Assembly: GCA_965279075.1 (NCBI GenBank)
Contig: CBDIHI010000012.1
Coordinates: 310,001-374,000 of the forward strand
DNA from: SZAS-79 sp965279075
GTDB taxonomy: Bacteria; Pseudomonadota; Gammaproteobacteria; Burkholderiales; SG8-39
DNA: 64,000 nucleotides
Reading direction: 5' to 3'
Under the pieces are notes generated by a model. It was given only the letters and a program-made list of their open reading frames with translations, made no database searches and was not told where the DNA came from. Shown one piece after another: positions 1 through 9,071 of the stretch. Positions within the stretch are counted from its first letter, which is position 1. The number at the start of each line of letters is the position of its first letter. The translations under genes and the position numbers were made by a program.

Positions 1-116
1 GATACGGCGAGGCCCGCGCCGAAACGCTTGCACAGTTGGCGGAACGGCCTGTCCGTGACACCGGCCATCGGCGCAACGAACAAAGCATTGCGCAATACGT
101 ACGCGCCAAGCTGCAT
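1..116 (-). CDS. dusB: tRNA-dihydrouridine synthase B, N-terminal fragment cut by the window edge
   Basis: Only the first 38 codons are visible, starting at ATG 116 and running off the left edge. They contain APMAGVTDRPFRQLC, the hallmark start of the FMN-binding TIM barrel of Dus flavoenzymes, which reduce uridines in the tRNA D-loop; MQLG followed by LRN fits DusB. The next gene on this strand, ubiH, ends at 309, leaving about 190 bp (117-308) in which I see no gene and no clear promoter. The family call rests on the N-terminal motif only. Confidence 0.85.
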   Translation of the reverse strand, partial: MQLGAYVLRNALFVAPMAGVTDRPFRQLCKRFGAGLAV

Positions 117-308
117 CGGTCGGAGTCGGTGTTGGAATGCGAAGGGAGACGAATTCTATACGTTCCACCGCCAAAAAAAAATCGCGCCGCGGACAGTTGT
201 CTCGCACGCGCAACAGCAGTGCGCCGGCGGATGCATCGCAACGCACCAAACAAGTGAACTTGCGGCAGGGGCCGCACCAGGCGTGCTGGCGCGTGCGCCG
301 AAAGCGTG

Positions 309-1392
309 CTAAGGCGAGGGCGCGCCGTAGATCATGCGCCGTGCGAAGAGTCGCCGCGCCGGGGGAAAGACATCCAACGCCGCGAGCGCTGCGCCGCGCA
401 AGGCGCCGGACAGCGCGTCGGGGCGCGCGAACAGCGTTGCGAGCAGGTCGGTGGTGCGGATCGTCGCGCGCGAGTCGCCGCGCCGTGTGTGCGAGAAGCA
501 TTCCGCAAATGCCTTCGAACCGATCGAATCCGCCGGCGCTTCGCGCAGCCGGGCCGCGAGATCCCACGCGTCGCGCAGGCCCAGGTTGAGGCCCTGGCCC
601 GCGACCGGGTGCAGCGTCTGGGCCGCGTTCCCGACGCAGACTTCGCCCGCGACGGCCCCCGGCGGCCGGTGGCGCAGCAAGAGAGGCGTGGAGGCGCGCG
701 GCCCCACCGACAGGAAGCGCCCCGCGCGCAGCCCGAAGGCCGCCTGCAGTTCGTCGAGGAATGCATCGTCCCCTCCCGCCATCGACGCGGCGGCGGCCGC
801 ATGGGTCCGGCTCCATACCAGGCCGTACCGGCCCTGCAGCGGCAGCAGCGCAAGCGGACCTTCGTGCGTGAAGCGCTCGTAGGCGATGCCACGGGCGGGG
901 CGCTCACTTTCGACGACGGCGACGATGGCCGTGGTGCCGTAATCCTTTTCGACGGATCCCGCGGGCAGGCTGCCCTCGGCGTGCACCACCAGGCGCGCGG
1001 CCGGGAGCGGTTCCGCGTCGGATAGCCACAGGCCGTCCGGGACGCACGCGGCAAGCCGCGCGGCGATGTCGTCGTAGCCGGCGACGTACCCCAGCGCCGG
1101 CAGGCCGAGGTCAGCGCGCGAGATCCGGGTGCGCCCGAAGCCGCCCGACTGGGGACACGTGGATGTCCTCGATCGGCGTGGCTTGCATGCCGTCCCAGGC
1201 GCGGATGCGTTCGAGGATCAGCCGGCTCCCGTATGAAAGTGCGATCGGCCTGACCGCCTGCGCGGTCCCGCCGGACGCGCGCCTGCGCCCGGCAAGCGCC
1301 GTGCGCAGGCCGGATCCGTCGAGCGCGAGCGCCAGGGCGCAGCCTACCGGGCCCGCGCCGCGGACGAGGACGTCCAACTGCGGTTCAGGCAT
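309..1392 (-). pseudogene. ubiH: UbiH-family FAD hydroxylase of ubiquinone synthesis, interrupted by a one-base frameshift
   Basis: UbiH-family monooxygenases hydroxylate the ubiquinone ring precursor using FAD and NAD(P)H. Here the N-terminal part (from ATG 1392, with the FAD Rossmann motif GAGPVG) runs to a stop at 1111, and the C-terminal part, with GNAAQTLHPVAGQGLNLGLR, continues in another frame to the stop at 309. Removing one base from the G4 run at 1151-1154 joins the frames and restores a family-typical HVSQSGGFGRTRI segment in a roughly 360-residue protein. The rest looks intact and unscarred, so this is either a recent inactivation or an error in the assembly. It overlaps pepP by 8 bp. 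A second UbiH/F-family gene lies at 20975. Confidence 0.85.
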
Positions 1393-2701
1393 CGCGCATC
1401 AGCGCTTCGATGTCGGCGATCGACTTGGGCGTCTCGTGCGTGAGGACTTCGCAGCCGGTTTCGGTGACGAGCACGTCGTCCTCGATCCGGATGCCGGTGT
1501 CCCAGTACGCCTTCGGGACGTCCTCGCCGCGGCGCACGTAGATGCCCGGCTCCACCGTCAGCACCATGCCGGGCATGAGTGGGCGCCACTGGCCCGCCAG
1601 CTTGTAGTCGCCCGCGTCGTGCACGTCCAGGCCGAGCCAGTGCCCGGTGCGGTGCATGTAGTAGCGCCGGTAGGTTTCCTTCTCGAGCACTTCGTCGAGC
1701 GTGCCGGCGAGAAGCTTCAGGTCGAGCATGCCCTGCGCGAGGACCTTCACCGCGGCGTCGTGCGGCTCGTTCCAGCCTTTGCCCGCGCGGATCTCGGCCA
1801 TCGCGGCCGACTGCGAGGCGAGCACCAGTTCGTAAAGCGCGCGCTGCGGCCCTGAAAAGCGCCCGTTGACCGGGAACGTGCGGGTGATGTCCGAGGCGTA
1901 CCCGTCGAGTTCGCAACCCGCGTCGATCAGCAGCAGGTCGCCGTCGGCCATGCGGGCATCATTGCCCACGTAATGGAGCACGCAGGCGTTCGCGCCCGAC
2001 GCGACGATCGAGGTGTAGGCGGGGAACTGCGCGCCGTGGCGGCGGAACGCGTACAGCAGTTCGGCCTCGACCTCGTACTCGTAGCGTCCCGGGCGCGCGG
2101 CCTTCATCGCGTTGCGGTGGCCGATCGCCGAGATGCCCGCGGCGCGGCGCATCGTCGCGAGTTCGGCCGCATCCTTCACGAGGCGCATTTCGTCGAGCTG
2201 CACGCGCAGGTCGCCGATCGTCGCGGGTGCCGTGATGCCGAGCCGGACCTTCTCCCGCACCGTGTTCATCCAGCCCATGACACGCGCGTCCCAGGCCGGG
2301 TCCGCACCCGGCGCGTAGTGAAGCGCCGGCTGGTTGGCGAGCAGTTCCGGCATCTTCGAGTCGAGCATGGCCACCGGCCAGGCCTCGTCGAAGCCGAACT
2401 TTTCGCGTGCGGCGTCGGGGCCGAAGCGAAACCCGTCCCAGGTCTCGCGCTCCGCGTTCTTCTCGCGGCAGAACAGGATCGAGCGCGGTTCGGGGCCGGT
2501 GACGATCACCAGCACGGCCTCGGGCTCGATGAAGCCGGTGAGGTAGTGGAAATAGCTGTCGAACCGGAAGGGGTAGTGCGCGTCCCGGTTGCGGACGCGC
2601 TCGGGCGCGGTGGGCACGACCGCCACGCCAGGGGGAAGGGACTGCGCGAGGCGCAGCCTGCGTGCCTGATATTGGTTCGTTGCGGCCACTGAGTCGTTCA
2701 T
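1385..2701 (-). CDS. pepP: Xaa-Pro aminopeptidase P
   Basis: M24 metallopeptidase of 438 aa that removes the N-terminal residue of peptides with proline in second position. It has the N-terminal aminopeptidase-P domain (about 1-170) and a pita-bread catalytic domain with all five dinuclear-metal ligands: about D260 (in LLIDAGCELDGYASD), D271, H354 (TGHWLGLDVHD), E384 (TVEPGIY) and E407 (GIRIEDD). I chose ATG 2701 because MNDSVAATNQYQARR is the usual family beginning; its ATG overlaps the murU stop by 4 bp. It belongs to the minus-strand run amgK-murU-pepP-ubiH, all overlapping and probably one transcript. Adjacency of pepP and ubiH is common in proteobacteria. Confidence 0.95.
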   Translation of the reverse strand: MNDSVAATNQYQARRLRLAQSLPPGVAVVPTAPERVRNRDAHYPFRFDSYFHYLTGFIEPEAVLVIVTGPEPRSILFCREKNAERETWDGFRFGPDAAREKFGFDEAWPVAMLDSKMPELLANQPALHYAPGADPAWDARVMGWMNTVREKVRLGITAPATIGDLRVQLDEMRLVKDAAELATMRRAAGISAIGHRNAMKAARPGRYEYEVEAELLYAFRRHGAQFPAYTSIVASGANACVLHYVGNDARMADGDLLLIDAGCELDGYASDITRTFPVNGRFSGPQRALYELVLASQSAAMAEIRAGKGWNEPHDAAVKVLAQGMLDLKLLAGTLDEVLEKETYRRYYMHRTGHWLGLDVHDAGDYKLAGQWRPLMPGMVLTVEPGIYVRRGEDVPKAYWDTGIRIEDDVLVTETGCEVLTHETPKSIADIEALMRDA

Positions 2702-3378
2702 TCCAAGTCCATCCGGTTGAGTTCCGCCAGTCGCTCCGGCGTGCCGACGTCGTTCCACAAGCCTGTGTAGAGCTCGCCGCCGAGCCGGCCTGCGTCGGCC
2801 GCGGCCCGCAGCAGCGGCGCAAGCGGCGCCTTCGATCCCGGGGCGATGCCGTCGACGATGCGCGGGTCGAGCACGCCGATGCCCGAGTAAGTGTAGCGCG
2901 GCGCGCCAGGGTTGCCGACCGCGGTGCCGACCGCGGCCCCGGCCAGCGAAAAATCCCCCCCGGGACGGAACGGCGGGTTGGGCACCATGACGATGTGCCC
3001 CAGGGCGCCCGCCAGGTCGAGCCGGACGAGGGGCTCGAACGGGAGGTCGCAGTGCACGTCCGCGTTGACGAGCAGGAACGGGGCAGCGCCGAGCTTTTCG
3101 CGCGCCAGGGCGATGCCGCCCGCCGTTTCCAGCGGCAGCGCCTCGCGCGACCAGTCGATCGCGAGGCCCCAGCGCGCGCCGTCGCCGAGCGCGCCGACCA
3201 TGAGGTCCGCCAGGTGCGAGACGTTGATCACGACCTCGCGTATGCCGGCGGCGGCGAGCCTTTCGAGGTGCCAGGCGACCAGCGGCTTGCCGCGCACTTC
3301 GACCAGGGGCTTGGGCAGCGTGTCGGTCAACGGCCGCAGGCGCTCGCCCCGGCCGGCCGCGAGGATCATGGCCTTCAT
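2698..3378 (-). CDS. murU: N-acetylmuramate alpha-1-phosphate uridylyltransferase
   Basis: Nucleotidyltransferase of 226 aa. The N-terminal LAAGRGERLRPLTDTLPKP is the sugar-nucleotidyltransferase signature GxGxRxxPxT...PK, and NADVHCD supplies the metal-binding Asp region. MurU turns MurNAc-1-phosphate plus UTP into UDP-MurNAc in the cell-wall recycling bypass known from Pseudomonas. That specific role, rather than a generic sugar-phosphate transferase, is supported by the gene directly upstream, amgK, whose kinase supplies the substrate; the amgK stop and murU start share one base (TGATG). The 3' end overlaps pepP by 4 bp. Confidence 0.92.
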   Translation of the reverse strand: MKAMILAAGRGERLRPLTDTLPKPLVEVRGKPLVAWHLERLAAAGIREVVINVSHLADLMVGALGDGARWGLAIDWSREALPLETAGGIALAREKLGAAPFLLVNADVHCDLPFEPLVRLDLAGALGHIVMVPNPPFRPGGDFSLAGAAVGTAVGNPGAPRYTYSGIGVLDPRIVDGIAPGSKAPLAPLLRAAADAGRLGGELYTGLWNDVGTPERLAELNRMDLE

Positions 3379-4400
3379 CAGAACGTGTAGCCGACCCGGG
3401 CTTCCCGCGCGTGCAGGCGGTCAAGCAGGTCGGAGAGCGGCCCCAGTTCGCGGTAGCGCGCGCAGGCCCGCTGCAGGTAGTCGAGCACCAGAGGGATGTC
3501 GGAAAGGTAACGTTCCTTCCCGTCGCGGTGGGCGAGGCGCGCGAAGATGCCCGCGACCTTCAGGTGCCGCTGCACGCCCATCCACTCGAAGTCGCGGTAG
3601 AAGTCCGCGAAGTCCGTCGGCACCGGCAGGCCGGCCTTGCGCGCCTTTTCCCAGTAGCGCACGCACCAGTCGATGACCCGCTCCTCGTCCCAGCGGACGT
3701 ACGCGTCCTTCAACAGCGATGCGAGGTCGTAGGTGACCGGGCCGTGCACTGCGTCCTGGAAGTCGATCACGCCGGGGAGCGGGTCGCAGACCATCAGGTT
3801 GCGCGAGTGGTAGTCGCGGTGCACGTAGGTCCGGCCCTGCGCGAGATTGTTGGCGACGATCGCGTCGAAAGCCGCGGAGAGCACCGCGGCGTCGCGCGGG
3901 GACAGCGTGGCCTCGAGGTGTTTCGCGACGTACCAGTCCGGAAACAGGGCCAGCTCGCGCCGCAGCAGCGCGTCGTCATAGGGCGGCAGCCGGTCCGGAG
4001 CGCTCGCGGCCTGGATCGTGACCAGCGTGTCGATCGCCGCGCCATACAGTTCGTCGGCAACAGCGGTGTCACGGCCGCAGGCATCGAGCCGGTCCAGGTA
4101 GGTCGTGACACCGAGGTCCTCCAGGAGCAGGAACCCGTCCTGCAGGTTTTCGGCGTGCACGGCGGGCACGTGCGCGCCCGCTGCGGCGAACAGCCGCGCC
4201 ACGCCGAGGAACGGCCGGCAGTCCTCCTTGTCCGGAGGCGCATCCATTGCGACCAGGGACTCGCCCGCATCGGCGAACGTTGCGCGGAAATAGCGGCGGA
4301 AACTCGCGTCCGCCGAGGCCGGCGCGAGCGTGAACGCGCGGCCCGCGAAGCGCGACTCGAGCCAGTCGTGGAGGAGCCTCAGCCGGGGGTCGGATGTCAT
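3378..4400 (-). CDS. amgK: N-acetylmuramate/N-acetylglucosamine anomeric kinase
   Basis: Aminoglycoside-phosphotransferase-fold kinase of 340 aa. Catalytic motif HRDYHSRN places H194, D196 and N201; VIDFQDA gives the metal Asp at about 213; LLLEDLG at about 91-97 is also typical. AmgK phosphorylates the anomeric hydroxyl of MurNAc, feeding MurU in the fosfomycin-tolerance recycling route. Start ATG 4400 gives the family-typical start MTSDPRLRLLHDWLESRF. The frame stays open far upstream through the opposite lptD gene, but that extension is antisense. It heads the minus-strand operon, divergent from lptD, with a candidate promoter at 4469-4477. Confidence 0.93.
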   Translation of the reverse strand: MTSDPRLRLLHDWLESRFAGRAFTLAPASADASFRRYFRATFADAGESLVAMDAPPDKEDCRPFLGVARLFAAAGAHVPAVHAENLQDGFLLLEDLGVTTYLDRLDACGRDTAVADELYGAAIDTLVTIQAASAPDRLPPYDDALLRRELALFPDWYVAKHLEATLSPRDAAVLSAAFDAIVANNLAQGRTYVHRDYHSRNLMVCDPLPGVIDFQDAVHGPVTYDLASLLKDAYVRWDEERVIDWCVRYWEKARKAGLPVPTDFADFYRDFEWMGVQRHLKVAGIFARLAHRDGKERYLSDIPLVLDYLQRACARYRELGPLSDLLDRLHAREARVGYTF

Positions 4401-4468
4401 GCGGGGTCCGGGGTTGGAAGGCGCGGGAAAACGTGCCGCCGCGATTGCCTTATGGCGCGATTTGTGCG

Positions 4469-4477
4469 ATTTTACCA
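4469..4477 (-). promoter_or_regulatory. extended -10 promoter element for amgK
   Basis: On the minus strand the sequence reads TGGTAAAAT, an extended -10 (TGn plus TAAAAT, 5 of 6 to consensus), about 70 bp before the amgK ATG. No good -35 is visible, which extended -10 promoters tolerate. It lies in the 108-bp divergent gap between amgK and lptD. Confidence 0.45.
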
Positions 4478-4508
4478 GCCCAAGATTTCCGCTCCGTCGA
4501 CCCTCCCA

Positions 4509-6752
4509 ATGCAGCTTTTCACGGCGCGCGCGCCGGCGCTCCTCGCGGCCTGTTTTGCCTCGTGGTGCGCCGCCCTCTCCGGCGCCGCGCTCGCGCAGGC
4601 GCCCGCGCAGCCGCCGCCGAAGCGCGAAAAGGGGCCGACCACCATCGACGCCGAGCGCATCGAGGGCGTGATGGACATCGAGATCACCGCCACGGGCAAG
4701 GCGGAGCTGCGCCAGGACGACACCACGATCTACGGCGAGCGGATCAAGATGAACCAGGAGTTCAACCGCATCGAAGCCGACGGCGGCGCGCGGCTCGAGC
4801 AGGGCAACGACCGTTTCTCGGGCTCGCGGCTGCGCTTCGACTCGGCGAACGAGGCCGGCACGGTCGACGACGCCACCTTCAACATGCGCGGCGGGGACCG
4901 GCCCGCCCGGGGCACCGCCGAGCGCCTCGAGTTCCTCGGCAAGGACCATTTCAAGATCCGCAACGGGTCCTTCACGACCTGCGAGCCCGGCCGCAACGAC
5001 TGGAGCGTCGAGGGCAAGGAGCTCGACCTCGACTACAACACCCAGGTCGGCACGGTGAGGTCCGGCAGCCTGCGCTTCATGGACACGACGATCGCGGTAC
5101 TGCCGTGGATGGACTTCCCGCTCGACAAGGGGCGCAAGAGCGGCTTTCTCACGCCGGGCTACGTGCAATCGACGCGCAGCGGCCTCGAAGTGAACATGCC
5201 CTATTACTGGAACATCGCCCCCGAGCAGGACGCGACGATCACGCCGCGTTACCTCAGCAAGCGCGGGATGCAGCTGCAGGGTGAGTACCGCTACATAGAC
5301 CCGCGGTACACCGGCATCGCCAGCCTCGAATACCTGCCGGACGACAAGCGCGCCGGGCGCAACCGCTACGGGATGTCGTTCCTGCACCAGCAGAATTTCG
5401 GGCCGGGCCTCTTCGGCCGGGTGGACCTGAACAAGGTGTCCGACAGCCGCTACTTCGTCGACCTGTTCTCGAAGGTGCGGCAGACCTCGCAGGGCATCAT
5501 GCAGCGCGAAGGGTACCTGCAATACAACACCGGGACGTACGCGGCGCAGGCGCGAATCCAGCGGTTCCAGACGCTGCAGGACCCCCTTTCGCCGATCGTC
5601 AGCCCCTACGGGCGCGCGCCGCAACTGAACTTCTCGACCTGGAAGAACCAGGTGGGCGGCGTCGCGGACGTGACCCTGCCGATCGAGTACGTGCGTTTCA
5701 CGCATTCGACCCTGGTCGAGGGCACGCGCATCAGCGCCAACCCGACGATCACCGCGCCCTACCTGGCGCCGGGTTACTTCGTCACGCCGAAGGCGGGGCT
5801 GCGCTACGCGACCTACAGCCTCGACGGGGTCGCAGCCGGCGCGCCCACGCGCCAGACGATCGCGGTGCCCTGGGTGAGCCTCGACAGCGGGCTCGTCTTC
5901 GAGCGCGACGCGAAGATCGCCGGGCGCGACTTCAGCCAGACCCTCGAGCCGCGCGCCTACTACCTGCGTGCCGGATACCACAACCAGGACAACGTGCCGG
6001 TGTTCGACACCGGCCTCGCGGACTTCAACTTCTCGCAGATGTTCAACGAGAACCGGTTCGCGGGCGGCGACCGCTTCGGCGACGCGAACCAGCTGACCCT
6101 GGCCGTCACCTCCCGCCTGCTGTTCCCGAGCGGGCAGGAATTCCTTCGCGGCACGATCGGCCAGCGCTACTCGTTCAGCGAGCAGCGGGTCGGCATCACG
6201 CCGACCACGCCCCCGACGACCGGCCGGTCCGACCTGCTCGCGTCCGTCGGAGCGCGCCTCGCGCAGTACTGGAACCTGGACGCGGCCACGCAGTACAACC
6301 AGCAGCAGAGCCGCAGCACCCGCTCGAGCCTGAACCTGCGCTACGCCCCGGAGTTCGCGAAGTTCATCAACATGGGCTACCGCTATACGCGGGACTCGAT
6401 CAACCAGGTGGACATCTCGGGCCAGTGGCCGGTCCGGCCCGGCTGGTTCGCCCTCGGGCGCTACAACTATTCCTTCCTCGACGGCAGGCTCCTCGAGGGC
6501 GTCGCGGGCCTGGAATACAATGGCGGCTGCTGGGTGCTTCGCTTGGTCGCGCAGCGGCTGCAGGTGGCCACGCAATTGGCGTCGACCTCCTTTTTCGTCC
6601 AGCTCGAGTTGAACGATCTCGCGCAGATCGGGTCCGACCCGTTCGATATGCTGAAACGCACGATTTCCGGCTATACGCCCACCAATACGCGCACCGACCA
6701 GGCTTTCCCGACGAGCCTGCAGCGCAAACTCCCCTTCGAGCAGGTGTACTGA
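4509..6752 (+). CDS. lptD: LPS-assembly protein LptD
   Basis: Outer-membrane beta-barrel of 747 aa that, with LptE, inserts lipopolysaccharide into the outer leaflet. ATG 4509 begins a clear signal peptide (MQLFTARAPALLAACFASW, then cleavage near AQA); an in-frame ATG at 4452 would put extra residues ahead of it. Residues about 40-160 form the OstA/LptA-like periplasmic domain (TTIDAERIEGVMDIEITATG, with GERIKMNQEFNRIEADGGAR), followed by LptD barrel sequence with NDWSVEGKELDLDY, GFLTPGYVQSTRSG and PYYWNIAPEQDATITPRYLS. It is followed after one base by surA, whose product folds LptD, in the classic order lptD-surA-pdxA-rsmA. About 100 bp separate it from divergent amgK. Confidence 0.96.
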   Translation: MQLFTARAPALLAACFASWCAALSGAALAQAPAQPPPKREKGPTTIDAERIEGVMDIEITATGKAELRQDDTTIYGERIKMNQEFNRIEADGGARLEQGNDRFSGSRLRFDSANEAGTVDDATFNMRGGDRPARGTAERLEFLGKDHFKIRNGSFTTCEPGRNDWSVEGKELDLDYNTQVGTVRSGSLRFMDTTIAVLPWMDFPLDKGRKSGFLTPGYVQSTRSGLEVNMPYYWNIAPEQDATITPRYLSKRGMQLQGEYRYIDPRYTGIASLEYLPDDKRAGRNRYGMSFLHQQNFGPGLFGRVDLNKVSDSRYFVDLFSKVRQTSQGIMQREGYLQYNTGTYAAQARIQRFQTLQDPLSPIVSPYGRAPQLNFSTWKNQVGGVADVTLPIEYVRFTHSTLVEGTRISANPTITAPYLAPGYFVTPKAGLRYATYSLDGVAAGAPTRQTIAVPWVSLDSGLVFERDAKIAGRDFSQTLEPRAYYLRAGYHNQDNVPVFDTGLADFNFSQMFNENRFAGGDRFGDANQLTLAVTSRLLFPSGQEFLRGTIGQRYSFSEQRVGITPTTPPTTGRSDLLASVGARLAQYWNLDAATQYNQQQSRSTRSSLNLRYAPEFAKFINMGYRYTRDSINQVDISGQWPVRPGWFALGRYNYSFLDGRLLEGVAGLEYNGGCWVLRLVAQRLQVATQLASTSFFVQLELNDLAQIGSDPFDMLKRTISGYTPTNTRTDQAFPTSLQRKLPFEQVY

Positions 6753-6753
6753 G

Positions 6754-8073
6754 TTGAATTTTCCCCGAGTCCTGTTCGCCTGCGCCGCTTCTGCGGCCAT
6801 CGCCGTCGCGGCGCCCGCCTTCGCCCAGCGCATATCGCTCGTCGACCGCATCGTCGCCGTGGTCAATTCCGAGGTCGTGACGAATTCCGAGCTGCGCGAC
6901 CGCATCGTGGTGGCCGAGCGGCAGATGAAGCGCCAGAACACGCCCGTTCCCGAGCGGGGCGTGCTCGAGAAGCAGGTGCTCGAGCGGCTGGTCCTCGAGA
7001 AGGCGCAGCTGCAGATGGCCAAGGACACCGGGTTGCGGATCGACGAGGTTCAGCTCGACCGGGCACTCGGGCGGATCGCCGAGAACAACAAGATGACGCT
7101 CGCGAGCTTTCGCCAGGCCCTCGAGAAGGACGGCGTGCAGTTCGACCGGTTCCGCGACGAGATCCGCAACGAGATCATGCTCACCCGTCTGCGCGAGCGG
7201 GAGGTCGACGACAAGATCCAGATCAGCGACAGCGAGATCGAGCTGTACATGGCCGAGAACGAGGGGCCCGGCGCGCAGCTCGGCGACGTCGAGTACAACA
7301 TCGCGCACGTGCTGATCCGCCTGCCGGAGCAGGCGACGCCCGAGCGCATCCAGGCGGCGAAGGCGCGCGCCGAGAAGGTGATCGCCGAGGCGAGGGCCGG
7401 CGCGGATTTCGCCAAGCTCGCGGCGAGCTTCTCGGATGCGCCGGACGCGCTTTCCGGGGGGCTGATGGGATGGCGCGCGCATGACCGCCTTCCCGAGCTC
7501 TTCGCCACCGCGCTGAAGGACCTGCGCCCGGGAGGGCTGTCGGAGGTGCTGCGCAGCCCGGCGGGTTTCCACGTCCTCAAGCTCGTCGAGCGCCGCGGCG
7601 GCGGGGCGGGCGCGCAGGCGGGGGCGCCGGTGCGCCAGTCGCGCGTGCGGCACATCCTGATCAAGACCAACGAGGTGGTGTCGGAGAGCGACGCGAGGCG
7701 GCGCCTCGCCGACCTGCGCGAACGGATCGTGAACGGCGGGGACTTTGCCGAGATCGCGCGGCTCAATTCGCAGGACGGCTCGGCCTCGAAAGGCGGCGAC
7801 CTCGACTGGGTCTATCCCGGCGACACAGTGCCCGAGTTCGAGCGCGGCATGGACGAGCTGAAGATCGGCGAGGTCAGCCAGCCGGTGAAGTCGCCGTTCG
7901 GCTACCACCTGATCCAGGTCCTCGAGCGCCGCGTGGCCGACGTCAGCGCCGAGCGCCGCCGCCTGCAGGCGCGCCAGGCGTTGCGCGAGCGCCGCGCCGA
8001 CGAGGCCTACCAGGACTGGCTGCGCCAGTTGCGCGACCGCACGTACGTCGAGATCCGCCTCGAGGAGAAGTAG
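6754..8073 (+). CDS. surA: periplasmic peptidyl-prolyl isomerase and chaperone SurA
   Basis: 439 aa. SurA escorts outer-membrane proteins, including LptD, through the periplasm. The start is TTG 6754, one base after the lptD stop; it is followed at once by a signal peptide (NFPRVLFACAASAAIAVAAP, cleavage after AFA) and LVDRIVAVVNSEVVTNSEL, the usual mature N-terminus. Two parvulin (PPIC) domains follow the N-domain, at about 175-275 (AHVLIRLPE to FHVLKLVERR) and 290-390 (RHILIKTNE to YHLIQVLERR). The non-ATG start and one-base spacing suggest translation coupled to lptD. Confidence 0.95.
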   Translation: MNFPRVLFACAASAAIAVAAPAFAQRISLVDRIVAVVNSEVVTNSELRDRIVVAERQMKRQNTPVPERGVLEKQVLERLVLEKAQLQMAKDTGLRIDEVQLDRALGRIAENNKMTLASFRQALEKDGVQFDRFRDEIRNEIMLTRLREREVDDKIQISDSEIELYMAENEGPGAQLGDVEYNIAHVLIRLPEQATPERIQAAKARAEKVIAEARAGADFAKLAASFSDAPDALSGGLMGWRAHDRLPELFATALKDLRPGGLSEVLRSPAGFHVLKLVERRGGGAGAQAGAPVRQSRVRHILIKTNEVVSESDARRRLADLRERIVNGGDFAEIARLNSQDGSASKGGDLDWVYPGDTVPEFERGMDELKIGEVSQPVKSPFGYHLIQVLERRVADVSAERRRLQARQALRERRADEAYQDWLRQLRDRTYVEIRLEEK

Positions 8074-8076
8074 CCG

Positions 8077-9069
8077 ATGGGCTCGCGCCTGCCGGTGGTT
8101 GCACTCACGACGGGCGAACCCGCCGGCGTCGGGCCCGACCTCGCGCTGGCGCTTGCGCTCGATGCCTTGCCGGTGCGGCTTGTCCTGGTCGGCGACCTGG
8201 ACATGCTCGCCGCGCGCAGCGCAGCGCTGGGCCTGGAGGCCGTCCTGCGCCCGTATGCCAAGGGCGGGATGCCGCTGTCGGGTGCCGTCGAGGTGGAGCA
8301 CGTCCCGCTCGCGCACCCGTCGAAGCCGGGCCTGCCCGATCCCGGAAACGCGCGCTATGTCCTCACGACTCTCGACCGGGCGATCGACGGGTGCCTGGCC
8401 GGCGAGTTCGATGCGATGGTCACGGCGCCTGTCCACAAGGGCGTGATCAACGACGGGGGCGTGCCCTTCACGGGACATACCGAGTACCTGGCACAGCGCA
8501 CCGGCACGGACCACGTCGTCATGATGCTGGTCGGGGGCGGATTGCGCGTGGCGCTCGCCACGACCCACCTTGCGCTGGCGGATGTCCCGAAGGCGATCAC
8601 CCGTGCGAGCCTTTCCACGACCATCCGCGTGATCCATTCGAGCATGGTGGCGCAATTCGGCATCGCGGCGCCGCGGATCCTCGTTTCCGGGCTCAACCCC
8701 CACAGCGGCGAATCCGGGCACCTCGGGCGCGAGGAGATCGACGTGATCGAGCCCGTGCTCCGCGCCATGGCCGCCGAGGGCATCGCGGTCGAAGGGCCGG
8801 TCCCCGCCGACACGCTGTTCGTGCCGGAACGCCTGAAGCGCGCCGACTGCGCGCTGGCCATGTACCACGACCAGGGGCTGCCGGTGCTCAAGTACGCGAG
8901 CTTCGGCCGGGGGGTCAACGTCACGCTGGGCCTGCCGATCGTGCGCACGTCCGTGGACCACGGCACGGCGCTCGACCTCGCGGGCACCGGGCGTGCGGAT
9001 CCGGGGAGCCTCGTCGAGGCGGTGCGGCTTGCGGTGGACATGGCGCGGGTGCGCCGTCCGGGGCGCTGA
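8077..9069 (+). CDS. pdxA: 4-hydroxythreonine-4-phosphate dehydrogenase
   Basis: 330 aa. NAD-dependent oxidation of 4-phosphohydroxy-threonine in de novo pyridoxal-phosphate synthesis. The divalent-metal histidines fall at H164 (ATTHLALADV), H209 (SGLNPHSGE) and H264 (AMYHDQGLPVLKY), within two residues of their positions in E. coli PdxA (166, 211, 266). The N-terminal TTGEPAGVGPDL is also family-typical. It starts at ATG 8077, 3 bp after surA, and is followed 2 bp later by rsmA, so lptD-surA-pdxA-rsmA is most likely one transcript. Confidence 0.96.
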   Translation: MGSRLPVVALTTGEPAGVGPDLALALALDALPVRLVLVGDLDMLAARSAALGLEAVLRPYAKGGMPLSGAVEVEHVPLAHPSKPGLPDPGNARYVLTTLDRAIDGCLAGEFDAMVTAPVHKGVINDGGVPFTGHTEYLAQRTGTDHVVMMLVGGGLRVALATTHLALADVPKAITRASLSTTIRVIHSSMVAQFGIAAPRILVSGLNPHSGESGHLGREEIDVIEPVLRAMAAEGIAVEGPVPADTLFVPERLKRADCALAMYHDQGLPVLKYASFGRGVNVTLGLPIVRTSVDHGTALDLAGTGRADPGSLVEAVRLAVDMARVRRPGR

Positions 9070-9071
9070 GC

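Noticed and set aside
309..1392. Treating the two parts of ubiH as two separate genes
   Set aside because: The parts together make one standard UbiH-family protein and a single-base change restores the frame at a homopolymer; the C-terminal part has no start of its own.
3378..8961. Very long open frames on the minus strand opposite lptD, surA and pdxA (over 800 codons each)
   Set aside because: They are shadows caused by GC-rich third positions. Their translations are Arg/Glu/Val-rich with no motif, while the plus-strand genes have full family signatures. Only the amgK part of the first is real.
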